A stretch of 64,000 nucleotides of DNA from positions 248,001-312,000 of the forward strand of contig NZ_BMJQ01000007.1 in the NCBI RefSeq assembly GCF_014643535.1. Reading direction: 5' to 3'. The notes beneath the pieces are model-generated. The model was not told where the DNA came from and did no database searches. It saw only the letters and a list, made by a program, of their open reading frames with translations. The position numbers were made by a program, and so were the translations under genes. Origin of the DNA: Aliidongia dinghuensis. Lineage in GTDB: Bacteria > Pseudomonadota > Alphaproteobacteria > ATCC43930 > CGMCC-115725. Shown here one piece after another: positions 1 through 8,995 of this stretch; position 1 is the stretch's first letter, and every line of letters starts with the position of its first letter.

Positions 1-2
1 TG

Positions 3-179
3 GTCGACGAGCAGCGCCAGCAGATCACTATCCCGGGCCTGTGGGCGCTGCATTTCGGCGGTGGCGCGGTTTCCGATCCGCGCACCCTGTTCTTCACCGC
101 CGGCATCGGACAGGGCCAGCACGGCCTGTTCGGCGCGCTGACGCCGGTCGATCCGTTCGACATCGCCAGCAGCAACTGA
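3..179 (+). CDS. TIGR03118-family protein, C-terminal fragment
   Basis: The frame is open from the window edge to TGA at 177-179. The 58 visible residues contain a Trp-Ala-Leu-x-Phe-Gly-Gly-Gly-Ala stretch followed by Leu-Phe-Phe-Thr-Ala-Gly and Gly-Leu-Phe-Gly. These are the typical ending of TIGR03118 proteins, secreted beta-propeller-like proteins often found in PEP-CTERM genomes. The family call is from memory of that C-terminal pattern. The N-terminus is outside the window, so no signal peptide can be judged. A GC-rich hairpin follows the stop at 192-215. A PEP-CTERM protein at 52,653-53,228 fits the same genomic background. Confidence 0.6.
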   Translation, partial: VDEQRQQITIPGLWALHFGGGAVSDPRTLFFTAGIGQGQHGLFGALTPVDPFDIASSN

Positions 180-191
180 ACCTTGAGGCGG

Positions 192-215
192 CCGGCGGGC
201 GTGGTCGCCCGCCGG
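192..215 (+). terminator. GC-rich hairpin terminator
   Basis: CCGGCGGGCG (192-201) pairs perfectly with CGCCCGCCGG (206-215) around a TGGT loop, 12 bases after the preceding stop codon. There is no strong T-run, so it may be a processing or Rho-assisted end. Confidence 0.5.
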
Positions 216-322
216 TCGATTTCGGCAATTACCGATGTAATCCTTTTCCAGTTGGCCGAGATCGCGCCGTAATTCCGGTGAGTGATTTTCGCTTCCCATA
301 AGAAATGAAGGGAAGCGTTCCT

Positions 323-667
323 ATGAAATCACCTGATATCCGCAGCTACTACGAACTTCTTGAAGCGCTGGCGAAGCGTCGAGAACAGAAGAGGGCTCGG
401 ACTCTATTTCGGGTTCGGACTCAATCTTCGGGCTGGGCGTCGTTTCTCGGGGATCGTTGGCGGAAGCGCCTGGCGGTGGCGTTGATCGAAAGCTTTTGGG
501 AGGGCTGCGTCCTCTACGCCGCGGCCCAGAATCCGGGGCTTTGGTTCGCCAACGAGGACGAAGCGCCATCAGCGCACCCACCGCAAAGCCCCGAACCACG
601 ACGGGTCAGGCGTCGTGCTCCAGACGCGTGTCGCAGACCGCCGCGACCGCCGCGAAGGCGGCATTGA
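323..667 (+). CDS. Hypothetical protein, doubtful
   Basis: An open frame of 114 codons starts at ATG 323 after a GGGAAGCG stretch that could act as a weak ribosome site. The first 80 residues look protein-like, with an amphipathic lysine/arginine-rich helix and aromatic residues. The last 35 are Arg/Pro/Ala-rich and run antisense across the end of the response-regulator gene at 606. I recognise no family. It may be a short real gene whose last part overlaps by chance, or a remnant. Confidence 0.25.
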   Translation: MKSPDIRSYYELLEALAKRREQKRARTLFRVRTQSSGWASFLGDRWRKRLAVALIESFWEGCVLYAAAQNPGLWFANEDEAPSAHPPQSPEPRRVRRRAPDACRRPPRPPRRRH

Positions 668-1394
668 GCTCATCGACCAGGCTGCGGAGCTCCTCGGTCC
701 CGACGGTGCTCTTCTCCAGCTTCTGCAGGCGCGTGGCGATCTCGGTCATGCGCTCGAAGCCCAGCAACTCGGCGGAGCCCTTCAACGCATGGGCCTCGCG
801 GGCGAGCAGCCGCGTGTCGTGGTGGGCCAAATGATCGGCAATGCGCGCGAGGCGCCCCCGGCTGTCGCTGAGAAAGACCGACGTGATTGCCTGGGCGGGC
901 CCTGGACCCACGTCATGGAGCAGACGCTCCCAGGCCGCGGGATCGGCAATGCGCAGGTCGTCGGAGCAAGGCTCGTGGCCGCGCGCGATATGAAGGGTCA
1001 TGGCGCGGGCAAGCTCGGCCCAGCGGAACGGCTTGGTCACGACGGCCTGCATGCCGGCCTCGATGCAGCGCGCCTGATCTTCCGGAAAGGCGCTCGCCGT
1101 CACGCCGACAATCGGCACGCGGCTGGCCGGTCCCGGCAGCTGCCGGATGCGCCGGGTCGCCTCGAGCCCGTCGACCTCGGGCATCTGCACGTCCATCAGC
1201 ACCATGTCGTAGGCAACCGAGGCTACGGCCGCGATCGCGGCCGTGCCGGTCTCGACCGCGTCCGCCGTGAACCCAAGCTTGCCCAGCATGGTAACGGTGA
1301 TCACCTGGTTGGTCGGATTGTCCTCGGCCACGAGTACCCGGCCGCCGAGGGGCAGAGGCATGACCATCGCGTCGGCCGCGTCGTCGTTGATCAT
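606..1394 (-). CDS. Response regulator with REC and Hpt domains
   Basis: 262 residues. Residues about 18-135 are a receiver domain: acidic pair Glu24-Asp25, phospho-acceptor Asp68 in Leu-Met-Asp-Val-Gln-Met-Pro, and Lys121 before Pro-Phe. Residues about 155-255 are an Hpt domain with His202 in Glu-Ala-His-Ala-Leu-Lys-Gly-Ser. This REC-Hpt order is typical of a detached C-terminal half of a hybrid histidine kinase, so the protein probably shuttles phosphate inside a multistep phosphorelay. It lies 13 bases downstream of the sigma-54 regulator on the same strand, so both are likely one operon. No kinase gene is adjacent, so the partner kinase is encoded elsewhere. Confidence 0.85.
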   Translation of the reverse strand: MINDDAADAMVMPLPLGGRVLVAEDNPTNQVITVTMLGKLGFTADAVETGTAAIAAVASVAYDMVLMDVQMPEVDGLEATRRIRQLPGPASRVPIVGVTASAFPEDQARCIEAGMQAVVTKPFRWAELARAMTLHIARGHEPCSDDLRIADPAAWERLLHDVGPGPAQAITSVFLSDSRGRLARIADHLAHHDTRLLAREAHALKGSAELLGFERMTEIATRLQKLEKSTVGTEELRSLVDELNAAFAAVAAVCDTRLEHDA

Positions 1395-1407
1395 GGCGTT
1401 TCGGCGA

Positions 1408-2976
<1,569 letters not shown>

Positions 2977-3197
2977 TTTCCTCTCCGAGGTGCGTTCTCC
3001 GACGACCAGTTTACCATGTTTGGTTGCCGCCGATGATAGCGGGGCGCCGGCGGCCTGTCGCGTCTTGTCGCGCCTCGGAGCGGAAGAGCGGAAGCAATGT
3101 GACATTTCCGCTAAGCTCATCCTTAAGCTTGCCGGGGCGCATCTATCGGACGGCAGTCGGCGTAAGTCGTTGGGGCGAAAAGACAGGGCGGAGGATC

Positions 3198-3428
3198 ATG
3201 GCGCATCTGACGGTCGGCGAAGCGCTGGCGGCCCTCGCCGGCTCAGGCGAGATCTACCGGAAACTGCTGGCGCGGCCGGGACTCGACATAGCACTTTACA
3301 AGCCGGACGGGATCGATCCGCAGACGCCGCGTCGGCCGCTGACACATCTTTGGAACATGGCAGGCGCGCGAAACGTTCTAAGTTTAAGAATCGGGCAAGC
3401 AATCTCTGTTCATGCTTCCTATCTATAG
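3198..3428 (+). pseudogene. Truncated cupin-domain protein
   Basis: ATG 3198 follows a GGAGGATC ribosome site. The first 55 residues resemble the start of small cupin proteins, ending in Asp-Pro-Gln-Thr-Pro where the family continues with a His-rich metal site. Here the sequence changes after Pro-Arg-Arg and stops after 76 residues with no metal-binding barrel. I read it as a 5' remnant left by a deletion, although a short expressed peptide is possible. Confidence 0.4.
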
Positions 3429-3455
3429 GCTGTTCATTGTCGAGGAGTGGCGATC

Positions 3456-3584
3456 ATGGGCTTGGTGGCGATCTTGATCGGGACGCTCGGACGGGCAGCC
3501 GCTTGGCTCAGGCCCGAGCCCGCGGGTTCCCTGCAGCCGATCCCGGTTCGGGTACGCGAACGGCGTCCCCGTCGCCGTGACTGA
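3456..3584 (+). CDS. Small hypothetical protein (42 aa)
   Basis: ATG 3456 is preceded by GAGGAG at a suitable distance, and the 42-residue frame ends at TGA 3582-3584. It begins with a hydrophobic stretch (Leu-Val-Ala-Ile-Leu-Ile-Gly-Thr-Leu-Gly) and ends Arg-rich, like a small membrane-anchored basic peptide. I know no family. The support is the ribosome site and the amphiphilic layout only. Confidence 0.3.
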   Translation: MGLVAILIGTLGRAAAWLRPEPAGSLQPIPVRVRERRPRRRD

Positions 3585-3863
3585 GGGCCGTCGCTGATCA
3601 AGGTTGGCCGTCGCTCCGGCGTCGGCGATTTATGATGCGTCACGTTATGATGCGTCAGGGGCGTCTTTCGGATAGCCGGTTTGAGCGGCGCTTCGGCACC
3701 GGCCTCGACGTCCTGCAGCAACGATCCGCAGTCGTTGTCCTCTGCAGGTGATCGATCTCGACAGACGAGAGGGGCATCCCGATCCATCTTCGGCCGTTGC
3801 GCATATCGGCGAATGGCGGCACTGTCGGGATCTTCCATCGAAAATCCGCGCCGGGAAATCGCC

Positions 3864-4367
3864 ATGCCATCCTCCGACTCCACCGTTTCGGCGCCCGTCG
3901 AAATCGAGCGGAAGTTCCTCGTGACCGGCGAGGGCTGGCGGGATAATGCGCGGAGCGAGGCGATCGCCCAGGGCTATTTTGCGACCAGCGACGATTCCTC
4001 CGTGCGCGTCCGCGTCCGCGGCGAGTGCGCGTTCCTCACCATCAAGGGGCCGTCCCGCAGCGGGGTGCGCGCCGAGTTCGAATATCCGATCCCGCTCGAC
4101 CATGCCCGCGCGATGCTGCGGCAGTTCTGCGGCGGCCGGATGATCGCGAAGCGGCGCTACAGCCTCGCCCACGCCGGCCGAACCTGGACCGTCGACGCGT
4201 TCGAGGGCCCGCTCGCCGGGCTGCTCCTCGCCGAGGTCGAGCTCGATCACCCGGACCAGCGGGTCGCCCTGCCGCCATGGCTCGGTCGCGAGGTCACGGA
4301 TGATCCGCGCTACTTCAACAGCGCACTCGCGCGGGCGGACGGGCCGCCACGGGAATGGGCCGACTAG
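3864..4367 (+). CDS. CYTH-domain triphosphatase-like protein
   Basis: 167 residues starting at ATG 3864. The N-terminal Glu-Ile-Glu-Arg-Lys-Phe-Leu motif is the hallmark ExExK of the CYTH superfamily (triphosphate tunnel metalloenzymes), which hydrolyse inorganic triphosphate or thiamine triphosphate. Alternating charged strands follow (Val-Arg-Val-Arg, Leu-Thr-Ile-Lys, Glu-Phe-Glu-Tyr, Ala-Lys-Arg-Arg-Tyr, Leu-Leu-Ala-Glu-Val-Glu-Leu), as expected for the tunnel barrel. The length fits the short bacterial type without a CHAD domain. It converges with the LysR gene, and the ends overlap by four bases. The substrate cannot be told from sequence. Confidence 0.85.
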   Translation: MPSSDSTVSAPVEIERKFLVTGEGWRDNARSEAIAQGYFATSDDSSVRVRVRGECAFLTIKGPSRSGVRAEFEYPIPLDHARAMLRQFCGGRMIAKRRYSLAHAGRTWTVDAFEGPLAGLLLAEVELDHPDQRVALPPWLGREVTDDPRYFNSALARADGPPREWAD

Positions 4368-5257
4368 CCGCCGGCGATCAGCGCCAACAGCCGCTCGGCC
4401 GCATGGCTGCGATAGCGCTCGGCGTGATGCAGCACATGGAATGCGCGCTCCGGCAGCGGAATCGGCACGGGGCAGAGCAGGCCCGCCTCGATGCTGGAGG
4501 CTGCGACCGACGCCGAGAGCGCTGTGGCGCCGAGGCCCGCCTCGACCGCCGCACGCACGGCCTCGTTCGACGGCAGCTCGAGGGCGACGCGCAGACTGCC
4601 TGACGCCAGGCCGAAGGCCGCGAGCGCCTGCTCAAACACCGCCCGGGTGCCGGAGCCCGCTTCGCGCAGCACCCAATCGCTCTCGAACAGTTGTTCGGGT
4701 GTGACGTCGGCGCGGCCGGCCCAGGGATGCTCGGGCCCGACAACGATGATCAGCTGATCGCGCGCGACCGGCCGGCTCAAGAGCGCCGGATCGTCGACGG
4801 ATCCTTCGACGAAGCCCAGCTCGGCGGCGCCCGATCGCACCGCCGTCGCGACTTGCGCCGTGTTGCCGATGGTGAGCCGGATGTCGATGCCCGGATGGGC
4901 GCGGCGGAAAGCAACCAGATGCCGGGGCAGCCAGAAGCTCGCGATCGTCTGGCTCGCCTCGACCACGAGCGTGCCGCGCTTGAGGCCGCCCAGCTCGGCC
5001 AGCACCAGCTCGGCCGCTTCGGCGCGGGCGAGGACGGCGCGTGCCTCAGCCAGGAACAGGCTGCCGGCTTCGGTGAGCTCAATGCCGCGGCCGACGCGGT
5101 GGAACAGCTTGGCGCCGTGCCGGCCCTCGAGCGCGGCGATGGCGGTGCTGACCGCCGACTGCGCGAGATTGAGCGCCTCGGCGGCGCGGGTGACGTGCTG
5201 GCGCTCGGCGACGGCGACGAACACGCGGAGTTGGTCGAGGGTCATGGACGGCACCAT
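4364..5257 (-). CDS. LysR-family transcriptional regulator
   Basis: 297 residues from ATG 5257, chosen because GGAGG lies five bases upstream. An N-terminal winged helix-turn-helix (Leu-Asp-Gln-Leu-Arg-Val-Phe, then Ala-Glu-Ala-Leu-Asn-Leu-Ala-Gln-Ser-Ala-Val-Ser) is followed by a two-lobe effector domain with a Gly-Leu-Gly-Ala-Thr-Ala-Leu segment near the end. It sits 20 bases downstream of the TDT transporter gene on the same strand and is probably cotranscribed with it. It is a plausible regulator of that transporter and of the divergent malate dehydrogenase. The ligand is unknown; a C4-dicarboxylate or an oxyanion would fit the context. Confidence 0.88.
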   Translation of the reverse strand: MVPSMTLDQLRVFVAVAERQHVTRAAEALNLAQSAVSTAIAALEGRHGAKLFHRVGRGIELTEAGSLFLAEARAVLARAEAAELVLAELGGLKRGTLVVEASQTIASFWLPRHLVAFRRAHPGIDIRLTIGNTAQVATAVRSGAAELGFVEGSVDDPALLSRPVARDQLIIVVGPEHPWAGRADVTPEQLFESDWVLREAGSGTRAVFEQALAAFGLASGSLRVALELPSNEAVRAAVEAGLGATALSASVAASSIEAGLLCPVPIPLPERAFHVLHHAERYRSHAAERLLALIAGG

Positions 5258-5277
5258 ATCAGCCTCCGCGCACGCCG

Positions 5278-6456
5278 CTAGCCGAAGTCCGCCTCGAGGT
5301 CCTTGGGGATCGCCCCTTTGGCGAGGCAGGGCGAGACGAACAGCGCGTGGTTCCAGGCGCCATGGAGCGTGCGGGCGGCGATCGTGACCCAGAGCAGGGC
5401 CAGGCAGACGACGAGACCGGCGCCGACGGTGCCGAGAAACGCGACATGGGTTCCGCGTGCCAGCGCCAGCGTCGCTACCGCATAGACGCCGATCGGGAAG
5501 GTGAAGCCCCACCAGCCGAGATTGAACGGCATGCCGTCACGCAGGTAGCGGATCGTCGTCGCCACGGCGAGCGCCAGCCACCAGGCGCCGTAGCCCCACA
5601 GGATCGTGCCGCCGACGAGGCCGATGCCGGCCGCAACCGCGCCGATGCCAGGGAGGCCGGCGGCGTCGCAGACCCGGGGCGCGTCGGCGCCGAGCAGCAG
5701 CAGGCCAAGCGCGCCAGTGCCGATCGGCCCGAGGGCGAGCCAGCCGGACGCGGCCATGTCCTTGTGCGGCAGCTTGTGCAGCACCAGGCGCAGCACGAGG
5801 ATGACGAGGATGCTGAGCGCGAGCGGCACGGAAAAGGCCCAGAGCGCGTAGCCCAGCACCAAGAACCGCAGGGCGGCCTCGGGATCGGCGACGTGCGGGA
5901 TCAAGGTGCCGGCGCTCGCGGCGGCGACTTCGGCCGCGACGATCGGCAGCAGCCAGACCGCCGTCATCTTCTCCATGCTGTGATCCTGGCGCGTGAACAT
6001 CAGGAACGGGACGGCGACGCCGCAGACGACGGCCATCGCCGCATCGACCCACCACAGCGCCGTGGCCAGGGCCGCGGCCCGATCGCCCCAGTGCGGGATA
6101 CCGAAAGCGACGAGGCCGTTCACGATCGTGGCGAGGCCCATGGGGATGGCGCCGAAGAACATCGACATGACGGAATGGCCGAAAATGCGCTGCGCCTCGC
6201 GCGGAAACATCAGCCAGCGCGCGGCGTAGAACAGGCTGAACAGCCCGAACAGCCCGGTATTGCCGATCCAGAGCGCCTCGGCGACCCGGTCGAGCGCCGG
6301 GGTGGCGAACGGCGCCTGCTTGAGGGCGAGCGCCAGGATGCCCGTGCCCATGGTGACGGTGAACCAGTTCGGGGTGAACCGGCGGACGATCTCGCCGAGC
6401 GGCGCGCTCCTGGTCGGGCTCAAGGCCGGTGCCGGCAATGCCGCGATCACGCTCAT
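5278..6456 (-). CDS. TDT-family (TehA/SLAC1-like) transporter
   Basis: 392 residues with about ten hydrophobic segments. The first membrane region contains Phe-Thr-Pro-Asn-Trp-Phe-Thr-Val-Thr-Met-Gly-Thr-Gly-Ile, the conserved opening of tellurite-resistance/dicarboxylate transporters (TehA, Mae1, SLAC1 fold). A late Pro-Phe-Asn-Leu-Gly-Trp-Trp-Gly-Phe-Thr-Phe-Pro motif is also typical. Members move malate, sulfite or other anions across the inner membrane. The position opposite a malate dehydrogenase gene makes a malate-type substrate attractive, but that is inference. The upstream region has an AT-rich patch with paired repeats (6524-6571). Confidence 0.85.
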   Translation of the reverse strand: MSVIAALPAPALSPTRSAPLGEIVRRFTPNWFTVTMGTGILALALKQAPFATPALDRVAEALWIGNTGLFGLFSLFYAARWLMFPREAQRIFGHSVMSMFFGAIPMGLATIVNGLVAFGIPHWGDRAAALATALWWVDAAMAVVCGVAVPFLMFTRQDHSMEKMTAVWLLPIVAAEVAAASAGTLIPHVADPEAALRFLVLGYALWAFSVPLALSILVILVLRLVLHKLPHKDMAASGWLALGPIGTGALGLLLLGADAPRVCDAAGLPGIGAVAAGIGLVGGTILWGYGAWWLALAVATTIRYLRDGMPFNLGWWGFTFPIGVYAVATLALARGTHVAFLGTVGAGLVVCLALLWVTIAARTLHGAWNHALFVSPCLAKGAIPKDLEADFG

Positions 6457-6523
6457 GATGAATTCTCCTCGCTTGGCCCGCGGGGTCCCGCCGGCGCTGG
6501 AGGAAAGGTGGAGGCAGCAGATC

Positions 6524-6571
6524 GTTCTATAAAATAGATTTGATGGATTATTTTGTTCTTAAAAATAGATT
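6524..6571. promoter_or_regulatory. Paired 17-bp repeats, candidate LysR operator
   Basis: GTTCTATAAAATAGATT (6524-6540) and GTTCTTAAAAATAGATT (6555-6571) differ at two positions and are 31 bp apart, three helical turns on one DNA face. The first contains the inverted repeat TCTAT-AAA-ATAGA. They lie in the AT-rich divergent region between the transporter and malate dehydrogenase genes, where a LysR regulator would be expected to bind. Confidence 0.5.
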
Positions 6572-6680
6572 AAAAAGCGCCTTGGCACCCAGATCGTTTC
6601 AATCGCGAAAGACGAATGGTGGCGCGGCATTTCGTGTCTTACATCAATGCCGTCGACCGATTCCGCGAAGGAGAGTGTTC

Positions 6681-7658
6681 ATGTCCCGTCCCGCAAAGCG
6701 CATCACCATCACCGGGGCCGCCGGCCAGATCTGCTACTCGCTGCTGTTCCGCGTGGCGCGCGGCGATGTCTACGGCCCGGACCAGCCTGTCATCCTGCAG
6801 CTGCTCGACCTGCCGCAGGCCCAGGCTGCCGTGCGCGGCGTGGTGATGGAGCTCGATGACTGCGCCTTCCCGCTGCTCGCTGGCGTCATGATCACCGACG
6901 ATCCGGAGACCGCGTTCCGCGATGCCGATGCGGCGATGCTGGTCGGCTCCCGCGCACGCTCGAAGGGCATGGAGCGGCGCGACCTGCTCGCCGCCAACGC
7001 CGAGATCTTCAAGGTGCAGGGGCGGGCGCTCAATGCCGCGGCCCGGCGCGATGCGCGCGTGGTGGTAGTGGGCAACCCGGCCAACACCAATGCAGCCATC
7101 CTGGCGCAGCACGCACCCGACTTCCCGGCGGAGAACATCACCTCGATGATCCGCCTCGATCACAACCGCGCTGCCTCGCAACTCGCCGCCAAGGCCGGCG
7201 TCGGCGTGGAGGCGATCGAGCGGCTGGCGGTCTGGGGCAACCATTCCCCGACCATGTTCGCCGACTGGCGCTTCGCGACCGCCGGCGGCCGGAGCCTGCC
7301 CGAACTGATCGGTGACGAGACCTGGTACCGCGAGACGCTGATCCCGACGGTCGCGAAGCGCGGCACGGCGGTGCTGGAGGCGCGCGGCGCCTCGTCCGCC
7401 GCCTCGGCGGCCAACGCCGCGATCGACCATCTCCACGATTGGATCCACGGCACGGATGGCCGCTGGGTCTCCATGGGTGTGCCGTCCGACGGCAGCTACG
7501 GCATCCCGAAGGGGCTCGTGTGCGGCGTACCGGTCACCTGCGCCGGCGGCCGCTACGAGCGAATTGCCGGCCTCACGTTCGACGGCTTCGCGCAGTCCAT
7601 GTTCGACCGGACAGTGGGCGAGCTCGCCGAGGAAATGGCGGCGGTCGCCGCCCTCTGA
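6681..7658 (+). CDS. mdh: Malate dehydrogenase, type 2 (NAD-dependent)
   Basis: 325 residues from ATG 6681 with AAGGAGA upstream. The N-terminal Gly-Ala-Ala-Gly-Gln-Ile is the nucleotide-binding loop. [22 protein letters not shown] and Trp-Gly-Asn-His-Ser (catalytic His) mark the cytosolic-type family of about 327 residues, not the LDH-like enzyme common in alphaproteobacterial TCA cycles. The segment after the catalytic His (Pro-Thr-Met-Phe-Ala-Asp) differs from the usual Thr-Gln-Tyr-Pro-Asp. It converts malate and oxaloacetate in the cytoplasm. Being divergent from an anion transporter and LysR gene, it may serve a dedicated malate uptake or overflow function. Confidence 0.9.
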   Translation: MSRPAKRITITGAAGQICYSLLFRVARGDVYGPDQPVILQLLDLPQAQAAVRGVVMELDDCAFPLLAGVMITDDPETAFRDADAAMLVGSRARSKGMERRDLLAANAEIFKVQGRALNAAARRDARVVVVGNPANTNAAILAQHAPDFPAENITSMIRLDHNRAASQLAAKAGVGVEAIERLAVWGNHSPTMFADWRFATAGGRSLPELIGDETWYRETLIPTVAKRGTAVLEARGASSAASAANAAIDHLHDWIHGTDGRWVSMGVPSDGSYGIPKGLVCGVPVTCAGGRYERIAGLTFDGFAQSMFDRTVGELAEEMAAVAAL

Positions 7659-7702
7659 GCCGGGCGGGACAAGCGGCCGCACCGGGCCAATATTATGACG
7701 AA

Positions 7703-7732
7703 GACGGGCCTCGCCAAAGGACGAGGCCCGTC
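7703..7732 (+). terminator. Hairpin terminator after mdh
   Basis: GACGGGCCTCG (7703-7713) pairs perfectly with CGAGGCCCGTC (7722-7732), an 11-bp stem with an eight-base loop, 45 bases after the mdh stop. There is no long T-run. Confidence 0.65.
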
Positions 7733-7735
7733 GCA

Positions 7736-7764
7736 TTGACAATCGCCAAGCGTTGCATTCTAAT
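7736..7764 (+). promoter_or_regulatory. Sigma-70-like promoter upstream of oxidase operon
   Basis: TTGACA (7736-7741) is separated by 17 bases from TCTAAT (7759-7764), immediately after the mdh terminator and about 255 bases before coxB. The long leader (7765-8019) has no convincing gene. A second TTGACA lies near 7930 without a clear -10 box. Confidence 0.4.
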
Positions 7765-8019
7765 AAAATGAATGATTTAGGGCTTCGGTGAAGCCGTGTA
7801 TCGGCAATGTATGGTTACGGTGCCGACTGTCTCGACGATCAGCGCGAGAGTAGGGTAGGACACGCGTTCGGGCGCCCGGCCATGTCGCCGGGAGGTGCCG
7901 CCGGAAGTCCTTGTGGCATACTGAGTATTGACAGAGGCGTGAAGCGATTTGTCGGGCCGACCTGAGGCGGCCGGCTGTGGTTCATTTCCCTATCCTTCAA
8001 CCATGAGGATAAGACGGGG

Positions 8020-8877
8020 ATGGCTATCGCGCGCATACTTGTCCTGGTGGCGATCGGCTCGGTGCTGTTCCACCTCCTGAGCCCGTGGCGTGCCACGCCG
8101 ATCGCGTCGAACTGGGCCTATATCGACGACACGATCGACATCACGTTCTGGATCACCGGAACGGTGTTCACCGCGGTCGTGCTGTTCACCGCCTATTGCG
8201 TGTTCCGGTTCCGCCATCAGCCGGGCCGGCGCGCGCATTACGAGCCCGAGAACAAGCGGCTGGAATGGCAGCTTGCCATCGGCACGGCGATTGGCGTCGC
8301 GGCACTCCTGACGCCGGGCCTGTTCGTGTGGGCCAAGTTCGTGACGGTGCCGCCGGATGCGACCGTGGTCGAGGTCGTGGGCCAGCAATGGCAATGGAGC
8401 TTCCGGCTGCCCGGCAAGTCCGGCCGGCTGGGAACGTCTGACGTCCGCTACATCAGCGCCGATAACCCGCTGGGCCTCAATCCCAAGGACCCGGATGCGC
8501 AGGGCAACGTCGTGGTCCAAGGCGACGACCTGCACCTGCCGGTCGGCAAGCCGGTGCGGGTGCTGCTGCGCTCGATCGACGTGGTGCACGATTTCTACGT
8601 GCCGGAATTCCGGGCGAAGATGGACCTGATGCCGGGGCTCGTCACCCGCTTCTGGTTCACGCCGACCCAGACCGGCACTTACGAGATCTTGTGCGCGGGC
8701 TTCTGCGGCGTCGGTCACCCGCAGATGCGCGGCAATGTCGTGATCGACAGCGAGAGCGATTACCAGAAATGGCTGCAGAAGCAGCAGACCTTCGCGCAAT
8801 TGCGCGAACGGAAACAGAAGGAGCTGGCCGCGAACGGCACCGCCGTCGTCGCCAGCGGGGAGGAAGGCGCACGGTGA
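8020..8877 (+). CDS. Cytochrome c oxidase subunit II
   Basis: 285 residues. There are three hydrophobic segments near the N-terminus (about 3-22, 38-62 and 86-110), then a periplasmic cupredoxin domain. The CuA centre is complete: a His in Val-Val-His-Asp-Phe-Tyr-Val-Pro, then Cys-Ala-Gly-Phe-Cys-Gly-Val-Gly-His-Pro-Gln-Met. Gln-Gln-Trp-Gln-Trp, used in electron entry, is also present. No fused cytochrome c domain follows; the tail is a charged helix. It accepts electrons from cytochrome c and passes them to subunit I. First gene of an operon II-I-III-III-IV. Confidence 0.93.
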   Translation: MAIARILVLVAIGSVLFHLLSPWRATPIASNWAYIDDTIDITFWITGTVFTAVVLFTAYCVFRFRHQPGRRAHYEPENKRLEWQLAIGTAIGVAALLTPGLFVWAKFVTVPPDATVVEVVGQQWQWSFRLPGKSGRLGTSDVRYISADNPLGLNPKDPDAQGNVVVQGDDLHLPVGKPVRVLLRSIDVVHDFYVPEFRAKMDLMPGLVTRFWFTPTQTGTYEILCAGFCGVGHPQMRGNVVIDSESDYQKWLQKQQTFAQLRERKQKELAANGTAVVASGEEGAR

Positions 8878-8898
8878 CGGCCCCGTTCGGGCTTAGCC

Positions 8899-8947
8899 AG
8901 GTCGGCTTAGTCAGGTCGGCTTAGTCAGGTCGGCTTAGTCAGGTCGG
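8899..8947. repeat. 14-bp tandem repeat, 3.5 copies
   Basis: AGGTCGGCTTAGTC is repeated exactly at 8899-8912, 8913-8926 and 8927-8940, with a half copy to 8947, in the short gap between the subunit II and subunit I genes. It is out of phase with codons (14 bp) and lies outside both genes. Confidence 0.9.
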
Positions 8948-8995
8948 GCTGAAACGGATCGGGCCGCATCGCCGCCGGAAAGAAGAGGCGTTGCG

